A DNA stretch of 64,000 nucleotides from Terana coerulea (GCA_024811115.1 JAKOGH010000806.1:124001-188000), one strand, 5' to 3'; shown: positions 37,919 to 51,181, numbered from the stretch's first letter. The notes: a model not told the origin generated them from the sequence alone. Numbers and translations: made by a program.

Positions 37919-39532
37919 CTACCCTAAGAAAGGATTGCATCCGCACACAGCGGCTCTAACAGCAAAACTGGCAAAGCTTCCTAGAGCCAATCCTCCCACC
38001 AGGCAGAAGCCGCCTACCGTCGCGGCAACGTCGACGTCTTCCACCTTGCCCTTGAGACGCGGGTTGTGCTCCACTGACGGGGCGGCCATCATGCACAGAC
38101 TGGAGACGTATCCGTTGCTGAGGCCGAATGCGAGCAGGATAAGCATGAACAGCACATCCGAATTGATGAGCGCGGTTGAGGCCGCAGTCGCGGTGGAGGG
38201 TCGCTGGACGTTGCACATGAGGAAGAGGGGTATGAAGAGCGTGCGGGCCAGTGAGAGGGTGAGGAGCCGCCTGGACGACCAGATGACGAGGCGTTGGAAT
38301 TGACAGATGTAACGACCGAGGAAGTCTCCGAGATTGAATACGAAGAAGTGGATGGTGCTGAACAACAGAGGGTGTGTTGCTGGGTTTGTCGGCATTACTG
38401 AGATGGTGATTGGCGGGAAGACCGACTACGGTAAGATTTAGTAATTAGTTTCAAGTTGTAACATAGAATGTTTAAGGCATGCGCACCAAAGTAACGATGA
38501 ACACGTATGCTACGGCGAAGTTATACACGACATTGGCTTTGGCGACCCGGACGAGCTGGTGTCGTTTTCTTCGTGGACGTGCTCGGACTCATGGTGCAGA
38601 GAAGGCGAGCGGACGAACCGGTCCATAAGTGTTTGATATGCAGGAAGTCGCGTCAGCCAGAGATGCGCTCCCGCGCTCGAGAATGAAGAAAACGGTGGAC
38701 AACGCCAAGAATATAAACGCAGCCTTCTCCTCGGCTTCGTGGTCCGCTACAAATCCAGGTGCTGGGGTAGTCTTTACGGATATTGCAGCGCTGATGACCT
38801 CGACTCCGCTGACAGCCACTGCGATGGCCGCCTGACCGGACATGAGAGCTTGAAGTGCAGTTGGTCCGAAGAGAGAAGCGACTGCTATAACAGACGTCTG
38901 CAAGAATGAGCCTGCAACAGCTTGGATGATGGCGTTGAGCATGATAAAGGCGAAGAAACCTCCAGGTGTCGGGTGGAAATACGTGCTCAAGGTAAGCAGG
39001 AATGTGAGCACTGTCAGGACTGCTATCGACAAGAACGCTTTTCTCGAGTTTGTGGACTAAGTAAATGTTCATTATTCAAACTTTGCAGAGTTGAACGAGT
39101 ATTACAGACCTGCCTTTCCGTAGCAGTCGCATATGCAAGACAAATAAAGTTCGCGACGGTGAACGTAGTTGAAAGGTAGGAACTGAAAGTAGACTGCAGT
39201 GATGAACCCTCAACCCTTGAAAGGAAGTAAGGTGTTGCAGTTATAAGTGCTACATTGCAGGCGTTCAGGGACGTGTTAAGAGAGTGTAGAAGACACTAAC
39301 CATTCCATGGCAAGAGCACGGCGCAACCCAGAATGAAATGTATCCATCCTATCCGGCTGTCGTGAGTGACAGCAAATTGCTCCTGCGCAACAAGATCTTG
39401 AGCCAACGCATCCTCCTCGTCTTCAAGCCGTAGTCCGGAAGATTCGTCTTCCAAAGCTGACTCGACTTGCGACACGGGTTGGTAAAGCGCGTCTGACTCG
39501 GTAGCGAGCGTGCCGCGATTGTGCAATGACAT
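37919..39532 (-). CDS. Equilibrative nucleoside transporter (ENT/SLC29 family)
   Basis: Polytopic membrane protein that moves nucleosides down their gradient; fungal members are often vacuolar (Fun26-like). An acidic N-terminus (SALEDESSGLRLEDEEDALA) precedes IGWIHFILGCAVLLPWN, the typical first ENT helix, then FTVANFICLAYATATE, FLSIAVLTVLTFLLTLSTYF, FFAFIMLNAIIQAVAGSFLQ, GQAAIAVAVSGVEVISA, VVYNFAVAYVFIVTL and the C-terminal HFFVFNLGDFLGRYICQF, LILLAFGLSNGYVSSLCM, GGLALGSFASFAV. Frame breaks: an extra base in the CCC at about 38671 and a missing base in TTTT at about 38566. Start is the ATG at 39532. Divergent from POLG. Confidence 0.85.
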
Positions 39533-39848
39533 GGTCAAGTGTACAAGCCTATTAAGAGCAGATAATTAGAGAGAAGCGGTGCAGTCGACGGTCTAAGAGC
39601 AAGACGAGGTGTGGAAGGGGAAGGGCGCGAATGCGAGCTCGGTGACCGTGACTGCGAGAGTACAAGCCTGGTATGGACAAGCGCCTGTATACGCGACATC
39701 ATATGGGCGCTCCGTCGAGCGTAGTAAATTGCTCCCGCTTTGCACAAGCTTGCTGCCGACCACCACCTCCTGCTGGCGACATACTGTTCATCGCTACGGC
39801 GTCCCTGATACAAAGATTACCCTCCGCTCGAATGCCAGAGCGAGCTGT

Positions 39849-42800
39849 ATGCTCGCCAAAACATCTCGGCTACCTGGCTCTTCACGACTTTTTCACGCAA
39901 ACCGTTCCAACCTCGTTCAGAAACAGCTTCCAGCCTCTGCCTCGACGGCACGGAAGCCCACCGTACACAAACGCCAGGAGTATAGTACGCCGCAGCTGGG
40001 TGAGGCGGTCAGGTCAAAGGAACCCGCAGCACCACGTCATGGTGAGTAGCGATTATGGTATACCTTCGCGTACGATAGTAACTTGCTTTCCAGCCAAGCG
40101 AAACGAGGTTGGCGTGCAGCTCCTCTCTAGAAGGATACATGAGCAAATCTTCAAAAATGTCACCTTTCCACCACCCGACCCGGCCTTCGTACGCATCGCA
40201 CGCGAACACCTCAGCATGCATGGACTTGACCCGAAACAAGGATCCGTCCTTCCAGACATCGGCTTCACCCTTCCTCCGCTCCAGGGTCGTACCCTGGACG
40301 AGCACTTTCCACCAAATTGGCTCGGCCGCCGCGCACCCGTGGCTTTCGCTTGCACAGGACCTTGCCATGTCGGAATTGCCGCCCAAACCTGAGGAATGGC
40401 TCGTTCAGCCAGGTTGGACGAAGTATCACTATCTGGCCGATGGCTCGAGCTACGCGGAGCACGTACCGTATCCGATGCACGACGGAAAGCCCGAGCGCAT
40501 GCTCGTTTTTGACGTCGAGACCCTGCCAGCGTACAGCCAGTTCCCGATCATGGCGTGTGCGGCGTCGAAGAACGCCTGGTACGCCTGGGTATCTCCGTGG
40601 CTCATAGGCGATACCGAAGACCTCGAGCATTTGGTTCCCATGGGCGACTCCTCGAGTCCCCGGGTCGTTGTCGGCCACAACGTATCATATGACCGTGCCC
40701 GCATTCTGGAAGAATACAGCATGGATCCTACGCAGACGCGATTCTTGGATACTATGGCCTTGCACGTCGCCGTGAAGGGCATTTCGTCTCATCAGCGGCC
40801 AGCTTGGATGAAGCATCGTAAAGACAAGAAGATGCAGAAAGAGCAGAATGAGGAAGCTGTAGATGCCGTGCTGAAGTTGATCCAGGAGACCGAGGCGCAG
40901 CAGCAGAAGGAGCAGGATGCCGCCAAGAAGGAGGAACTGCGTCGCTTGCGGGAGGAGATGGAACACAGCCTACCTCAACTGGTATCTCCCGACGATGCTG
41001 AGGCAGATGCCGCCGCCTCCAAGAGGTGGGAAGACATTACGTCTGCGAACTCGCTACTGGATGTCGCCAAACTGCATTGCGGAATCGACATGGAGAAAGA
41101 GATCAGGAACGACTTCATGACGCGCACTCGAGAGGAAATCTTCGAAGGCATTAACGACTACCTCACCTACTGCTCTGACGATGTCTTCGTCACGCACGCC
41201 GTCTTTGCGAAGGTTCTCCCGTCATTTCTGACTGCTTGTCCCAGCCCTGTGTCTTTCGCCGGGATTCTGAGCATGGGCTCGTCCTTCTTAACCGTCAACC
41301 AGGAGTGGGAGCGCTATCTCGAAAATGCGGAAAGGACGTATCGTGAACTCGGAAGACAAGGTCAAGTACCGCCTCTTAGAGCTCGCGCGTGCAGCTAAAG
41401 ACTTGGCGGACGGCGATAAGTGGAAAGGAGACGAATGGTTGAGTCAGCTGGATTGGACACCGAAGGTCGCGGGCAAGTCTCGAGGCATTGCCGTTGAATC
41501 AGTGAGTAAAGTCATATTTGGCGTAGAGCTTTCATGCTGACACTTCTTTAGGACGTTGCAAACCTTCCCACTGAGTCTGAGCCCGAACCTGTAGCGCAAG
41601 AGCAAACGGTCTCCGCGGTCGAGACCATCCCCGCTTGGTACAACAGGTTTCTTGCTCAAGACCCGCTGCATCCCACCACCGTCAACAGTATACTTCCTTT
41701 ACTCCTGAACCTCTCGTTCGAAGGGCATCCACTCTGCTACGACATAAAGCTGGGGTGGCATTACCTAGTAGACGGTGAAGTCACCCGTTTGCCTACGGGC
41801 AAAACGAAAGTCATCAGCGCCTTGAGTTCCACCCACGGTGTCCCCGCACTGGAGAACAAGAGCATGAAGTCTTGCAGCGTGAAGTTAGCCCTGGCAATCT
41901 CGTCTGGAGAAAGAGACCAATGGATATCCGACCGTGGGTTACCAAACTGGCGAAAACAGCGTCAGAAAAAGAAGCCGGGCAAGATTGAAACGGATCCATG
42001 GCTGAAGCAGCTTGACTGGTCACCAAAACCTCGAAGCGATGCTGAAGTCATCGTCGCTCAACCTCCAGCTCCAAAGAAGCCCGCCAAGGCGGAGAAGCCT
42101 CCCAAACCGCCGCCGGTATATTGGCCGAAGTGGTACTGGGAGCTGACGAAGCCGAAGAAGGGGTCCCCGCCGGGTACGCTCGACATCACTGTCCGCAACC
42201 GCGTTTCGCCCATTCTCCTCCGCCTCTCCTGGCAAGGCTGGCCGCTCTTCCATTCGCGTGAGCATGGCTGGATGTTCCGCGTCACTCCTGGTGCAGACTT
42301 CAAGAGCCGAACCTCTGCGCTCTCTTTCTACGACGCGGCTGATGACACGCTCAACGACTCTGCACAGCAAGATGGTTACACCTTCTACAAGCTCCCGCAC
42401 AAGGACGGAGAGAAGGCGAACGTCGGGAGCCCGCTCGGAAAGACGTTCATCAAATACGCTCAGGACGGCACTCTTACCAGTCCCGGCGATGAAGCCAAGG
42501 ACGCCCTCGACATGAATGCGCAATGCAGCTACTGGATTAGTGCTCGAGACCGCGTGCTGAACCAAATGGTCATCTGGCAGAAGGAGAACCGAAGCATAGG
42601 CTTCCCCAAGTCCAAGGATACGTCGGAGAAATGGGGCATCATCATCCCGCAGGTCATCACTATGGGCACCGTGACAAGGCGCGCTATCGAGAAGACGTGG
42701 CTCACGGCTAGCAACGCGAAGAAGAACCGGGTTGGGTCGGAGTTGAAGGCTATGGTCCGCGCACCGGATGGATACGCTATCGTCGGCGCCGACGTCGACT

Positions 42801-43987
42801 CTGAGGAGTTGTGGATTTCCAGCGCGATGGGAGATGCGCAATTTGGTCTGCACGGCGCAACCGCCATTGGCTGGATGACTCTCGAGGGCACGAAGGCCCA
42901 GGGGACAGATCTCCACTCCAAGACGGCAGGTATCTTGGGGATCTCTAGAGATCAAGCTAAGGTCTTCAACTACTCCCGTATCTACGGCGCTGGCATGAGA
43001 CATGCGGTCCTGCTCCTTCTCCAGGCCAACCCCGGTATGCTTCCTGACCAGGCACAGAAACTCGCCGAGAACCTGTACGCGTCGACGAAGGGCAAGAACA
43101 CGCACCGCGCGGACATTTTCGACCGCAAGTTCTGGTTCGGCGGCACGGAGAGCTTCGTCTTCAACAAGCTCGAAGAAATCGCGTTGTCGGACAAGCCCGC
43201 AAACACCTGCTCTTGGCTGCGGCATCACCTACGCGTTGTCGAAGGAGTACCTACCTGCAGAGTTCGGCTCCGATTACATGACATCCCGCATCAACTGGGT
43301 TGTGCAGTCTTCCGGGGTGGACTATCTTCATCTCCTCATCGTCGCAATGGACCACCTGATCGCGAAGTACAATATCCAGGCTCGCTACCTCATATCGGTG
43401 CACGACGAACTCCGGTATCTTGTGAAGGAAGAAGATAAGTACCGTGCAGCGCTTGCGCTTCAGATTGCGAACCTGTGGACACGATGCCTCTTCGCGTTAA
43501 AGCTGGGGATGGACGACCTTCCTCAGGGTGTGGCGTTTTTCTCTGCCGTCGATGTTGACACGGTCCTGCGGAAGGAAGTGGACATGCCCTGCGTCACGCC
43601 TTCGCAGCCGCTGCCGATTCCGCCAGGAGAAAGCTTGGACATTGAAAAGTCCTCGCGAAGACCAACGGGGGCTCCCTGCATGCCGATGGTGCATCCATGC
43701 GTGAAGACGGCGGCGGGCAGGCTTCGGAAGGCTACCAAGCCCCTGATTGCTTGGTGCATCGGGCGAAGAACGCGGCTTGGTTGCGCGCTCAGGCGACGAA
43801 AGAGTTCTCTGAGATTAAGCTAATGGCACGCAAGGCTACGGGGAAGAAGGTCACTGGTGGGATTGGCGGTTCACGCGGACCGAAACGCAAATCATCCGGA
43901 ACTGGTTCAAGTAAACTCGGCAACTCGGACAACTACGATTGGTCTGCTGCAGCTGACGAGGAGATCCTAAGGAATCAACCCGTCTAA
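39849..43987 (+). CDS. MIP1: Mitochondrial DNA polymerase gamma, catalytic subunit
   Basis: Replicates and repairs mtDNA; family A polymerase with 3'-5' exonuclease. The N-terminus ([20 protein letters not shown]) is a likely presequence. Exo I is [13 protein letters not shown]; Exo II lies at [14 protein letters not shown]; Exo III region [13 protein letters not shown]. Polymerase motif A is [18 protein letters not shown], motif [21 protein letters not shown], motif [11 protein letters not shown] lysine-rich C-terminal extension follows ([16 protein letters not shown]). Two introns. Frame breaks at about 40309 (extra C), 41351 (extra G), 43197 (extra C) and 43646 (missing A) each separate two conserved halves. 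For an essential single-copy gene these are most likely sequence errors. About 1,300 residues when repaired in reading. Confidence 0.92.
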
Positions 43988-44125
43988 AAATGCGTTATGC
44001 TACATAACATAGTTCACACACTACTGAGGAAACAACAGCGTAACTTATTCTTTACTTATGCAATAACTACATACTATATCACACAAGTTTAATACAGCCT
44101 CTATTCACCTACGCAGGATTGTAGT

Positions 44126-47100
44126 CTAACTGGACTCGAGGATTTGCAGCACAACGCCTAGAGAGTATGTGAGCGTAAGTATTTGGGATTAGGGGAAGGA
44201 GCCTCACCAGCGGCAATGGTCTCTCCGCCGCGGCGGATGAGGATTCTCCCCATCTCCTTGTTGACTGAGAATGGTTCCAATGGGACCGGTAGGACCGCAG
44301 TATTTGGGCCAGAATACGCTGGGCTGCGCAACGTAATCTGCACCTCAGCTGACGCGCTCTTGGGCAGCACTCTCGGATTCTTCTTCAGCACGGCACCAGT
44401 GGCACGGTCGATCGTGTTCGTGAGCTTCGTGATGCTTGCTGGAACATCCCTGGAGTGATGGAATAGCTCCACCTTGAAGGATATCAGCCTAGCATTGCGA
44501 AAACAACACGCAAAAAGAACTCACGGATGCCCCTATGGTGATAGGGACTTGGATGTCGAACACGATGATACGAGCGGTGAAGCTGCGAGCCAGAGGGATG
44601 ACATCCGAGAGAGGACAGAGCACGCTGCCAATATTCAGGTGCACCGGGTCTATCGCCGTGAGATATAGGGTGACATTGGAGCCCGCAGCGGCCCACGGCA
44701 AAGTGTTTCCCTCCGCCTCGATAGCTTTGACGATCGCGGTCTCGTCACCGGGCACGACACGTAGCTTCTCCCCAACTTGTAGTAAGCCGCTGCAGATCCT
44801 GCCGGTGACGGCCGTGCCAGAAGATTGGCCTTTGAAGACGTTCGAGATCGGGAAACGCAACGGGGCAGTTATGTCGCGCGTTGGTGGTTCAAGCTCGTCT
44901 GTATCACGGTCAGCGTCACCAGATGAGATATACACGAATGATAGACTAACCAAGCAGATCAACAAGCGTAGGTCCGCTGTACCACGCATTCAGCGCTGTA
45001 GCATCAGGACTATCCCTATTGGCCAAGTTAATACCAGCCATCGCGCCAACAGGTGCGAAGCGTGTCTTGGCAGGCTGGAAACCTGATTGGACGAGGAACG
45101 GTCGAAGCAGTCCGGTGATTTCTTCGTAGCGATCCTCCGCCCAGTTTAACCTGCGCAAAGCAGGTCAAGGGAGGATAGGTTTGCTATCGGTGATTCTGCT
45201 TACCTGGTCAAGTTTGTTCACTGCAACAATGACTTGCGAGACGCCGAGGCTCCGCACGAGCAGCAAGTGCTCTCGAGTCTGTCCACCTCTATCGAAGCCT
45301 GCCTCGAATTCTCCAGTGGCCGCGTCGACGACAAGGAGTGCACAGTCGGCTTGCGATGCACCCGATATCATGTTGGGAATGAAGTCTCGGTGCCCCGGTG
45401 CATCCAATATCGTGATCAGGCGGTGCTCAGTCGTCATGTTCTGCAACGCGACATCCATGGTAATGCCTCTGTAGATAGAGCTTAAGCACCATGGATCGAA
45501 ATCTTCATGGGTTGAATAGACAAACCGTTCTCGTTCTTCAGTGGTCCCGTCAAACTCCCAAGCCCAGCTGAAACTTCCCTTTCCAATCTTATCACTCGCC
45601 CTTTCATTTGCGATACGTTTCCTCTCATCCAGCTTGCCGAGCTCGTACAGTAGCCTGCCCATAAGGGTAGACTTCCCAGCATCGACGTGACCTGTTCAAA
45701 CAATGAGGAATCTGGTCTCTAAACCTTCTCTATTAATGCTCACCGATGACCACGAGACTAACACCACGCTTGTCATCCTTCCCCTGCAATGTTGCCCTGG
45801 CTTCCTCTAGAACCTTTTCTCTTGCGATACTTATCTTCGGCGGCGGTTCATCTGGTTGTGCCGCATCTGTCGTACCCAAATTCAACCCAGACAAGTCCAA
45901 TTGTCGCGCGTCTGCTGGTCTGAGAGGTGTCGCCGTTCCCGATGGTTTACCCTTCTTTGGCACCGGCGTCCCCAACCTCGATGTAGCTTCTGCGGCCTTC
46001 TTTTGCTGTGCGAGCCTTTGCGCCTTCTCAGCCTTTTCGCGTTCTTTAGCAGCTGATATATTCATCAAAATACAAACAAACGGTCAGTACATGTTTCACA
46101 ACGTAAAAAGAGCCCTAGTGAACAGGAGCCCTAGTGGGAAGGGGAGCTGTGGTGGAAGAACGAGAGGCTGCGGACACAGTGCTTGCGGTCGTGGACGGTG
46201 CGGGATGCGTAGATGTAGACACGGACCGTCCAGCCAAAGAGGTTCCACGACGTGCGTTGAAGACGACATCGTCCGGACTAGGGATATTGAAGGCAAAGCT
46301 CTGGCTCGACGCTGTAGAAGCAGGTGGTGGGGGTACTTCGCTGCGTCTGTGCTTTCGCACCCGCGGCTTCGATATGATATCCTGGTGTTGGTGGACTCGA
46401 GCGCTCCTGCCAGTTGCAAGGCTTTGAGCAGAGCCGTCTTCGTCGAGGAGCAGTGACGCAAACGCCGATGGCCGGGCGCGTGCACGAGCTTCAGCCGGAT
46501 TGAACATCGGCAGATCAAAGGGAACAAGAGAAGGTTCTGGGTCAGATTCTGGCTCTGGCTGTCTTTGAGCTCTTCTGCCCTTCATGGCGAGCTTCGACTG
46601 CTTTGACTCCGACACCGTCCGCGATGATTTCGGTGCGAAGAGATTCAACCCATGCGTTGGGAGTTCGCTAGCCTTCGAACGGGACGAGGGGTGGGCGAGG
46701 TCACTGAGTGTCTGGTAAGACGTCGTAATGGCCGTGGTGGCTGTGGGACCGTTCGCAATGGGAGTGAGGTACTCGGTATGCGACTTCCGAGCGGATAAAC
46801 CTGGCCCTTCAGACCTCGATTGCTTCGGTTTAGGCATCCACGGCCCTTGCTGCTGCTGCGCTTTGGCTTGGGCAAGCTGAGCGAGTTTCGACGGCGGACG
46901 GGCTTTAGCTTCAGGGCTACGATCCGCCTGCGCGATGGGGCTGAGGGCTTCACCGACTGGAACCGCGGATCTTGGAATCACTACTGGAGTGGCCGTGGGA
47001 GATCTGCTTGCCTGGCCGGGAGCAGGGGCAGGGGACTTGGGTAGAGGTGTAGGCGGAGCAGAGGCCGACTGGTGAACACTGCGAACGCCAGTACTCGCAG

Positions 47101-48717
47101 CTTCTAGCTCCATAGCAGTCTGAATGGCTCTCCGGACATGGGAGGACATGGATGACTCCCCGGTATGTGATATCTCGAGAACCGAAGGAGCAAGCGAAAC
47201 CACCGACTCCTCTGTCGGACGAAGGGGCGGAAATGTGACCACAGATTCCGAGTCCATGGTTTCCCCAGAATATGAGGTCGACGTCCCACTGCGCAAGCTA
47301 GCCCTTGAAGTCGCTCTCGAACTGGCCAGAGCCGACAACTTCGACTTTGCTTTCTTTGGCCCACTTGCATTGCTCGCACTAGCACTCTGTACGACAACCT
47401 CCCAGGAACTCGACTTATCGGAGCCAGGAGGTTGTGATTGCGCCTCTCGTGATGAGGTTCGTGGCGGTTCGGTTGGCTGTGGCAAGAGCGGAGGTGGCTG
47501 CACCGTGGCCTGCGCCTTGGCTTTCTGCGCCAGCTTAGACAGTGAGGTCTTGGAAGGGACAGGGGAAGGTCTATAGACGCGGTAGATACGCGACGGTTCA
47601 AAGAACTTGATCCTTGAGTGGGTGTCCATGACCGAGTTGAAGAGGCTGAAATCTGGGGCTCCGCAAAAGCAAGATGCTGCAGAGCAGAGTCGGACGGAGA
47701 TGGTCGGAGTCCGATTGGGATCTCGAGGGTCTGTCGTTCTGGTGGAGTTTCAGCCATCACAGATTGGGCCAGAGTAGGCATAACTCACCGAGTAGCTGCC
47801 CGTAGTCCGTTGTAGTGGACGATGCGTATCCTCTGGAATCCCTGTGTCCAGAAGTGGACTGGGATGGGCGTCGACTATGACCCACGACACTATCCGCTGG
47901 CTCCGTGACTTCTTCTATCCTGGAAAGTCGTGGCTCAAACGAATCTTCGAGTTGACTGCTCTCTTCATCGTACAAGAAGAACTCTTCCTGGTCGTCGAAA
48001 GGGATGTTCGATCTGCCGTCCATGGGAACCATGTGGTCAATGGGTACGATATATCCGCCCGGGGACCTCTCCTCCAGAGCAATACCGCCTGGAGGCCGGG
48101 GTAATGGTTTGTCTTCTGCTCGACGAGAATGAGCATGATGATTGATGTATGCGGCGGATGAAGACAAGCACCTTCTGGCATCCTTACCAAGCGCACGCGA
48201 CGATGTGGGAAAAGCGGAAGTCGTGGATTGAAGGGGACGTGCGAAGAAGGTGTCTACAAAACATAGGAAGGAAGATTCTCACCTTTCCGTTCCTGTGCGC
48301 CGGCACGCCGTGATTGCTCCTCTACACAATAGCTCAGTTATTAAACATAAATGAGCCGAAAGGAGCTCACCTAAAATATAGTTCAAGCTTTGCTGTACGT
48401 CGAAGTAATAATGATACAATGTCTCCTTGATAAATTCGTCGGTGAAACCAGACTGGTCTGCGGCTCCAATGGTTGCATGGATCTGTTCCAGACCCTTCAT
48501 GAGTTGCTCTATGAAGGCAAATTACTTTATTAATAGTCATGATACCGTGATTACCACATACCGTACTCCTCCGTAGAGAGATCCTCTTCCCCGCCCTCTT
48601 CTGGGTAGTCTTCCTCCAGTTCATCTAAACGTGAGTTAGTACCGTCATGCAAAGCTCAAGCCGGGTATCAGCCCTACCCTCAATGTTCATGTTTCGAATA
48701 AGCCTATGTCGTGACAT
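44126..48717 (-). CDS. HBS1: Hbs1-like translational GTPase (ribosome rescue)
   Basis: With Dom34/Pelota, Hbs1 splits stalled ribosomes in no-go and non-stop decay. The first exons give a UBA-like N-domain ([20 protein letters not shown]). A long disordered Ser/Pro/Ala-rich region follows, closing with the Hbs1-type segment [16 protein letters not shown]. The GTPase has G1 [12 protein letters not shown] (split by an intron), switch RGITMDV, G3 DAPGHRDF, G4 NKLDQ. Then EF-Tu domains II and III ([35 protein letters not shown]) and the end VVLQILESS. The joint near 47600 changes frame (one base missing), and the splice after the SPDD segment is not certain. Confidence 0.85.
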
Positions 48718-48923
48718 GCTTGCAAAGGGCTTCTAAATGTACAATATGGAGGATAGGAAACGAGGACTGTGGAGGAACCTGGTCAAGCGTAAGAGGGAAA
48801 CAAGCGTCAATGCGTCATGCCAAATTGCCAATCGAGCCAAGCGTGACAGCGTGATGTGACCGAAGGGCGATCCAAATGTTCGCGTCCAAAATACAAACGC
48901 AATCCCAACCACCTGCTTCCGCT

Positions 48924-49611
48924 ATGTTTCTCCGCTGTTCGTCGTTCTGCTACCCATGGGTCGTTCACTCGGGTAAGGCAACTGTGTCTGCTGTAGGCAA
49001 CCACGATACTTATTGGAATCACGCGTTCGTTATGTTTCCAGGCCTTTTCGACCACTCCCAGACGGCAAGCTGACTTGGCAAAGCTCATCCTCATCGGACG
49101 TTTGGGCAAGAACCCAGAGGCACGCATGACCAGGAATGACAAGGAATATGTCTCGTACGTGAGCTGGTGCTCTGTTCTACACTGTGAATGCTCACATGTG
49201 TACGGCCAGGTACACTGTTGCCACAAATAACTACCCACCTCCTCCGCCAGCGGCGGATGGCAGTGCGTGGTCTCAGTTTCTCTGCCAGCAAGCTTAACCC
49301 ATAACCCTTCATATAGCACGCACTGAGTCCCAAACGACGTGGCATACCGTCTTGTCTTTCAACCCAAGCTCCAACGCGTACCTGAAGACCCTCACCAAAG
49401 GGTCACAGGTGTATGTCGAAGCTAACTACGAGATTAGGGAGGCAGACCCTTCTGCAGACCCTGATTCGCCGTCAGGCCAACGCCAGATCCTTCTTCGTCA
49501 CGGTAAGCTGGCTTGCCGTTTGTAACTGTATGCCGGTCACTGATCATCACGACAGAGTCGCTGCGTCTCTTGAAGAAGGGTTCTTCAGGCGAGAAGGAAG
49601 GCTCCGAATGA
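48924..49611 (+). CDS. RIM1: Mitochondrial single-stranded DNA-binding protein (Rim1-type)
   Basis: OB-fold SSB that coats single-stranded mtDNA and helps polymerase gamma. Exon 1 (MFLRCSSFCYPW) is a presequence. Exon 2 gives AFSTTPRRQADLAKLILIGR and LGKNPEARMTRNDKEYVS. Exon 3 is YTVATNNYPPPPPADG; exon 4 WHTVLSFNPSSNAYLKTLTK, GSQVYVEANYEIREADP. It ends LLKKGSSGEKEGSE. Exon 1 meets exon 2 in frame only if the GGG at 48958-48960 is one G shorter. An in-frame upstream ATG at 48876 exists; I prefer 48924 as the more typical presequence start. Divergent from HBS1 by 206 bp. Confidence 0.85.
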
Positions 49612-49781
49612 ACACCAGACTCTCATATCCCTTACATCTCCATTCACTGTTTATAGCCTAGGGTAGCTTGGCTACGCTAATCTTGTGTAATTCGGTGCTG
49701 TCCAATCTGCATATATGCTTGGCTAATGATCTTCATGCTCGTCTTCACGATAACTGTCGCGATAGTCACTCCTGAAGTCAC

Positions 49782-50725
49782 TTATATGACTGTCCCGCAA
49801 GACCGAGCTGGCGGTGGGCTCCGCCATCCACTTCTTTGCAGAGAGACCTTCAGGACTGTCCTACAAGCGGTAGCAGATCTAACACATACCAGACTATCCC
49901 GTTCCCTCGGAGGGGACCTTCCCATTGACCCTGTGGCTGGAGGAGGTTGTGCACTTTGTGCGTCGCTTTCTCGCAGCATTTTCTTGAGATAATCCCTGAC
50001 CGTTGTCACAACCAGCTACAGAAATAAGATATATCTCTTCGCCAGACGTCTGGTGGGAAGTAAACTTACGTGGTGGTCATCAACGCTCGATCCCGAGTAG
50101 CACCCTACAACTGCCATTGGACAGCAAGGCGCGTTCTATATTAAATCAATTCAACTTCTTCACTTCTCGAAGAAACGGACATGCCTCCAGCCATATTGGA
50201 AATGCTTCTCGAGAATGAGTTCGGGTGCTGCCTTACAATACATTTGCTCACCTCCTCCGCAGACCCGACTATTCCCTTCCATGCCCATTTGTTCTGGTGT
50301 TTTGTTCATGGCAGACATCCCTTTCTCTACATAGTAGCTTGAATGGCCTGTGCGCTTCACGAGCGCAATCATACTCTACATTGACCCGAATATTTAGCAT
50401 AGTGTGCTGCACTAGTCGCTCGCAGAAATACCTCAAGGCATGCCCAGCTATCCAGGCCGACATCACCCATACCAGATATGCCGCCCAGGTCTCCGACGGT
50501 ACATGAGAATAGCGGGTGCCCTGCGATGGACTGCACACTGATCACCAGACCTTTTCCCTTCCCATGTCGACTTGATGCGCGAAATCGTTTTCTTAGCGAC
50601 AGTCCGAGGGTGACGGCGTCGTTTGCTGTGAATGACGGGAACCTATATCCTGTCTCTTCGTTCAACGTCTGAGTGGCGAGCTCCGCGTCACTTGGCGGCT
50701 GCGGGTTGTGAAACCCGTTGAACAT
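49782..50725 (-). CDS. UPF0303 / haem-degrading-domain (HbpS-like) protein
   Basis: Small protein of the UPF0303 branch of the GlcG/HbpS fold; biochemical role in fungi unclear, sometimes linked to haem or redox. Exon 1: FPSFTANDAVTLGLSLRKRF, KGLVISVQSIAGHPLFSCTV, VGLDSWACLE. Exon 2: MIALVKRTGHSSYYVEKGMS and TPEQMGMEGNSRVCGG. Exon 3: AFPIWLE. Exon 4: NAPCCPMAVVGCYSGSSVDD. Exon 5: LVVTTVRDYLKKML. One intron is GC-AG. The C-terminal 40 residues beyond LKKML are proline/arginine-rich and unlike the family. Convergent with mtSSB. Confidence 0.75.
50136..50184 (-). other. GC-AG intron in the UPF0303 gene
   Basis: The exon ends CTGGAG, the intron starts GCATGT and ends AATATAG. This is the only splice that joins FPIWLE to NAPCCPMAVVGCY in frame. 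Confidence 0.5.
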
Positions 50726-51181
50726 GGGCGAACGTGTGGACGTAATGGTGGGGAGTTGTGGCGGAGAAACGTTTATTGTGAGCTTGAGGTGTGCGGTAGA
50801 CTGCTGAAGCTACAGGCGTATGCAAGATACAGAGGATAATCTGAGGGGAGTTCATGAGCTCACATATATACATACCGAGCAGTGGCTCCGACACGAGGCA
50901 GTCGTACATAAACAGTGGTGCAATTGTCAACGTGTAGAAGTCCACGAGGCATGTAGATGCATCTGCACGGCATCCTGGCAAGGGTACGTCAGGTTCGTAT
51001 TTGGACCCTGGACGGAGAATGACAGATGAGCGGTAATGCAGCCGGAGCTGTATAGGAAACTCTAGCAACAATTACAAAAGAGATGTACACGGTCTAGAGA
51101 GAAATGTGCTGTGTCCGCTATACATGTAGAGATGTGAGGAGTGATAGTCTTTACAAACAGTGAATCGACGATAGGGATACA
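50726..51181. other. Intergenic, no gene seen
   Basis: 456 bp upstream of the UPF0303 gene and downstream of the NIPA gene. Short frames only. Confidence 0.5.

Noticed and set aside
42020..43228. Long minus-strand open frame of about 400 codons
   Set aside because: Antisense shadow of the POLG polymerase domain; no family features of its own.
40309..43648. Programmed ribosomal frameshifting in POLG
   Set aside because: Four sites without a common slippery motif, and the same type of break in many unrelated genes, point to indels in the sequence.
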